Assembly: GCA_947623795.1 (NCBI GenBank)
Contig: CANQHS010000057.1
Location: forward strand, 1 to 5,038
Direction of reading: 5' to 3'
Length of the DNA: 5,038 nt
Source: an uncultured Clostridia bacterium
GTDB lineage: Bacteria; Bacillota; Clostridia; Christensenellales; UBA1242
Every line of letters starts with the position of its first letter. The stretch's first letter is position 1. Made by a program: the position numbers and the translations under genes. The notes under the pieces are model-generated. The model was given only the letters and a program-made list of their open reading frames with translations, was not told the origin of the DNA and ran no database searches. Of this stretch, positions 4,524 to 5,038 are shown in pieces.

Positions 4524-5038
4524 TTAGTCGTCTAGTTTTAGGATTGTAACAAATGCTTCGCTTGGCAAGTCAACACTGCCCAACCTTCGCATACGCTTTT
4601 TGCCTTCTTTTTGTTTTTCTAGGAGTTTGCGTTTTCGCGTTACATCGCCACCATAACACTTGGCAAGCACGTCTTTACGCATGGCAGAGATCGTTTCCCT
4701 TGCAATAACTTTGCCGCCAATCACCGCTTGAATCGGGATTTCAAACAAATGGCGCGGAATTACTTCTTTAAGTTTTTCACACAACGCGCGCCCGCGTGCA
4801 TATGCTTTATCTTTATGGACGATGATAGATAACGCATCGCAAATTTCGCCATTTAGCAATATATCTAGTTTAACAAGGTCGCTTTGCTGATAGCCATTAA
4901 GTTCATAATCCATGCTGGCGTAGCCCTTGCTTATTGATTTGATTTTATCAAAAAAGTCATAAACTATTTCATTGAGCGGCATTGTGTAGATAAGGCGGGT
5001 GCGGTTTGAGTCTATATATTGCATATCGAGATAGACGC
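4524..5038 (-). CDS. lepA: Elongation factor 4 (LepA), C-terminal part, cut by window edge
   Basis: LepA is a ribosome-associated translational GTPase that acts in the cytoplasm, aiding translation and 30S maturation under stress. Only the last 170 residues are present; the family is about 600 long, so the GTPase domain lies beyond the right edge. The Met codon at 5022-5024 is internal: the frame stays open through Val-Tyr-Leu-Asp to the edge, and known LepA proteins continue there. Visible parts are an EF-G domain V-like segment (RLIYTMPLNEIVYDFFDKI, then GYASMDYEL) followed by the LepA-specific C-terminal domain with hallmark LAKCYGGD, RKRKLLEKQKEGKKRM and PSEAF near the end. The TAA stop is 4 bases before hemW, so the two genes are almost certainly co-transcribed. 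The promoter is outside the window. Identification is very secure. Confidence 0.97.
   Translation of the reverse strand, partial: VYLDMQYIDSNRTRLIYTMPLNEIVYDFFDKIKSISKGYASMDYELNGYQQSDLVKLDILLNGEICDALSIIVHKDKAYARGRALCEKLKEVIPRHLFEIPIQAVIGGKVIARETISAMRKDVLAKCYGGDVTRKRKLLEKQKEGKKRMRRLGSVDLPSEAFVTILKLDD

Noticed and set aside
5022..5024. Met codon as the start of a 166-residue protein
   Set aside because: The frame is open upstream to the edge and the sequence is the C-terminal part of LepA, so this Met is internal.

Overview
The window is AT-rich and every supported gene lies on the minus strand. It reads as chromosomal DNA of a low-GC Bacillota, probably an uncultured Clostridia-like lineage. 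Four things point that way: the lepA-hemW pair, sigma-A-type promoters with TTGACA boxes, AGGAG-type ribosome binding, and a CIRCE operator (the HrcA binding site) near the left edge. Tryptophan residues in the clear genes are encoded by TGG, so nothing suggests a recoded mollicute. The genus cannot be named from this sequence alone.

Layout in the direction of transcription (right to left): the C-terminal 170 residues of lepA (elongation factor 4, cut by the right edge); 4 bases later a complete hemW (radical-SAM heme chaperone); an 82-base gap with a promoter and a dyad; an unrecognised 126-residue gene with a good Shine-Dalgarno; a 96-base gap in which a terminator overlaps the next promoter; an 800-residue DExH superfamily 2 helicase whose last 320 residues are four tandem repeats of 80 residues; a strong intrinsic terminator; and about 380 bases of non-coding DNA. 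That last stretch holds A/T tracts, then a sigma-A promoter, then a CIRCE element at the predicted transcription start, pointing out of the left edge.

In many Bacillota the order is lepA-hemW-hrcA-grpE-dnaK-dnaJ. The CIRCE promoter therefore suggests that hrcA, or another heat-shock gene, begins just past position 1. If so, the small gene and the helicase are an accessory insert of about 3 kb between two conserved blocks, each with its own promoter. The helicase is closed off by a terminator so that it does not read into the HrcA-controlled operon.

The most notable points are the CIRCE element, the insert between hemW and the heat-shock operon, the exactly 80-residue mosaic repeats (degenerate helicase-associated-type units), a P-loop reading GKA instead of GKS/GKT, and a helicase promoter so close to the annotated ATG that the start is either leaderless or lies at Met26. 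I saw no tRNA, rRNA, CRISPR array, insertion sequence or transposase.
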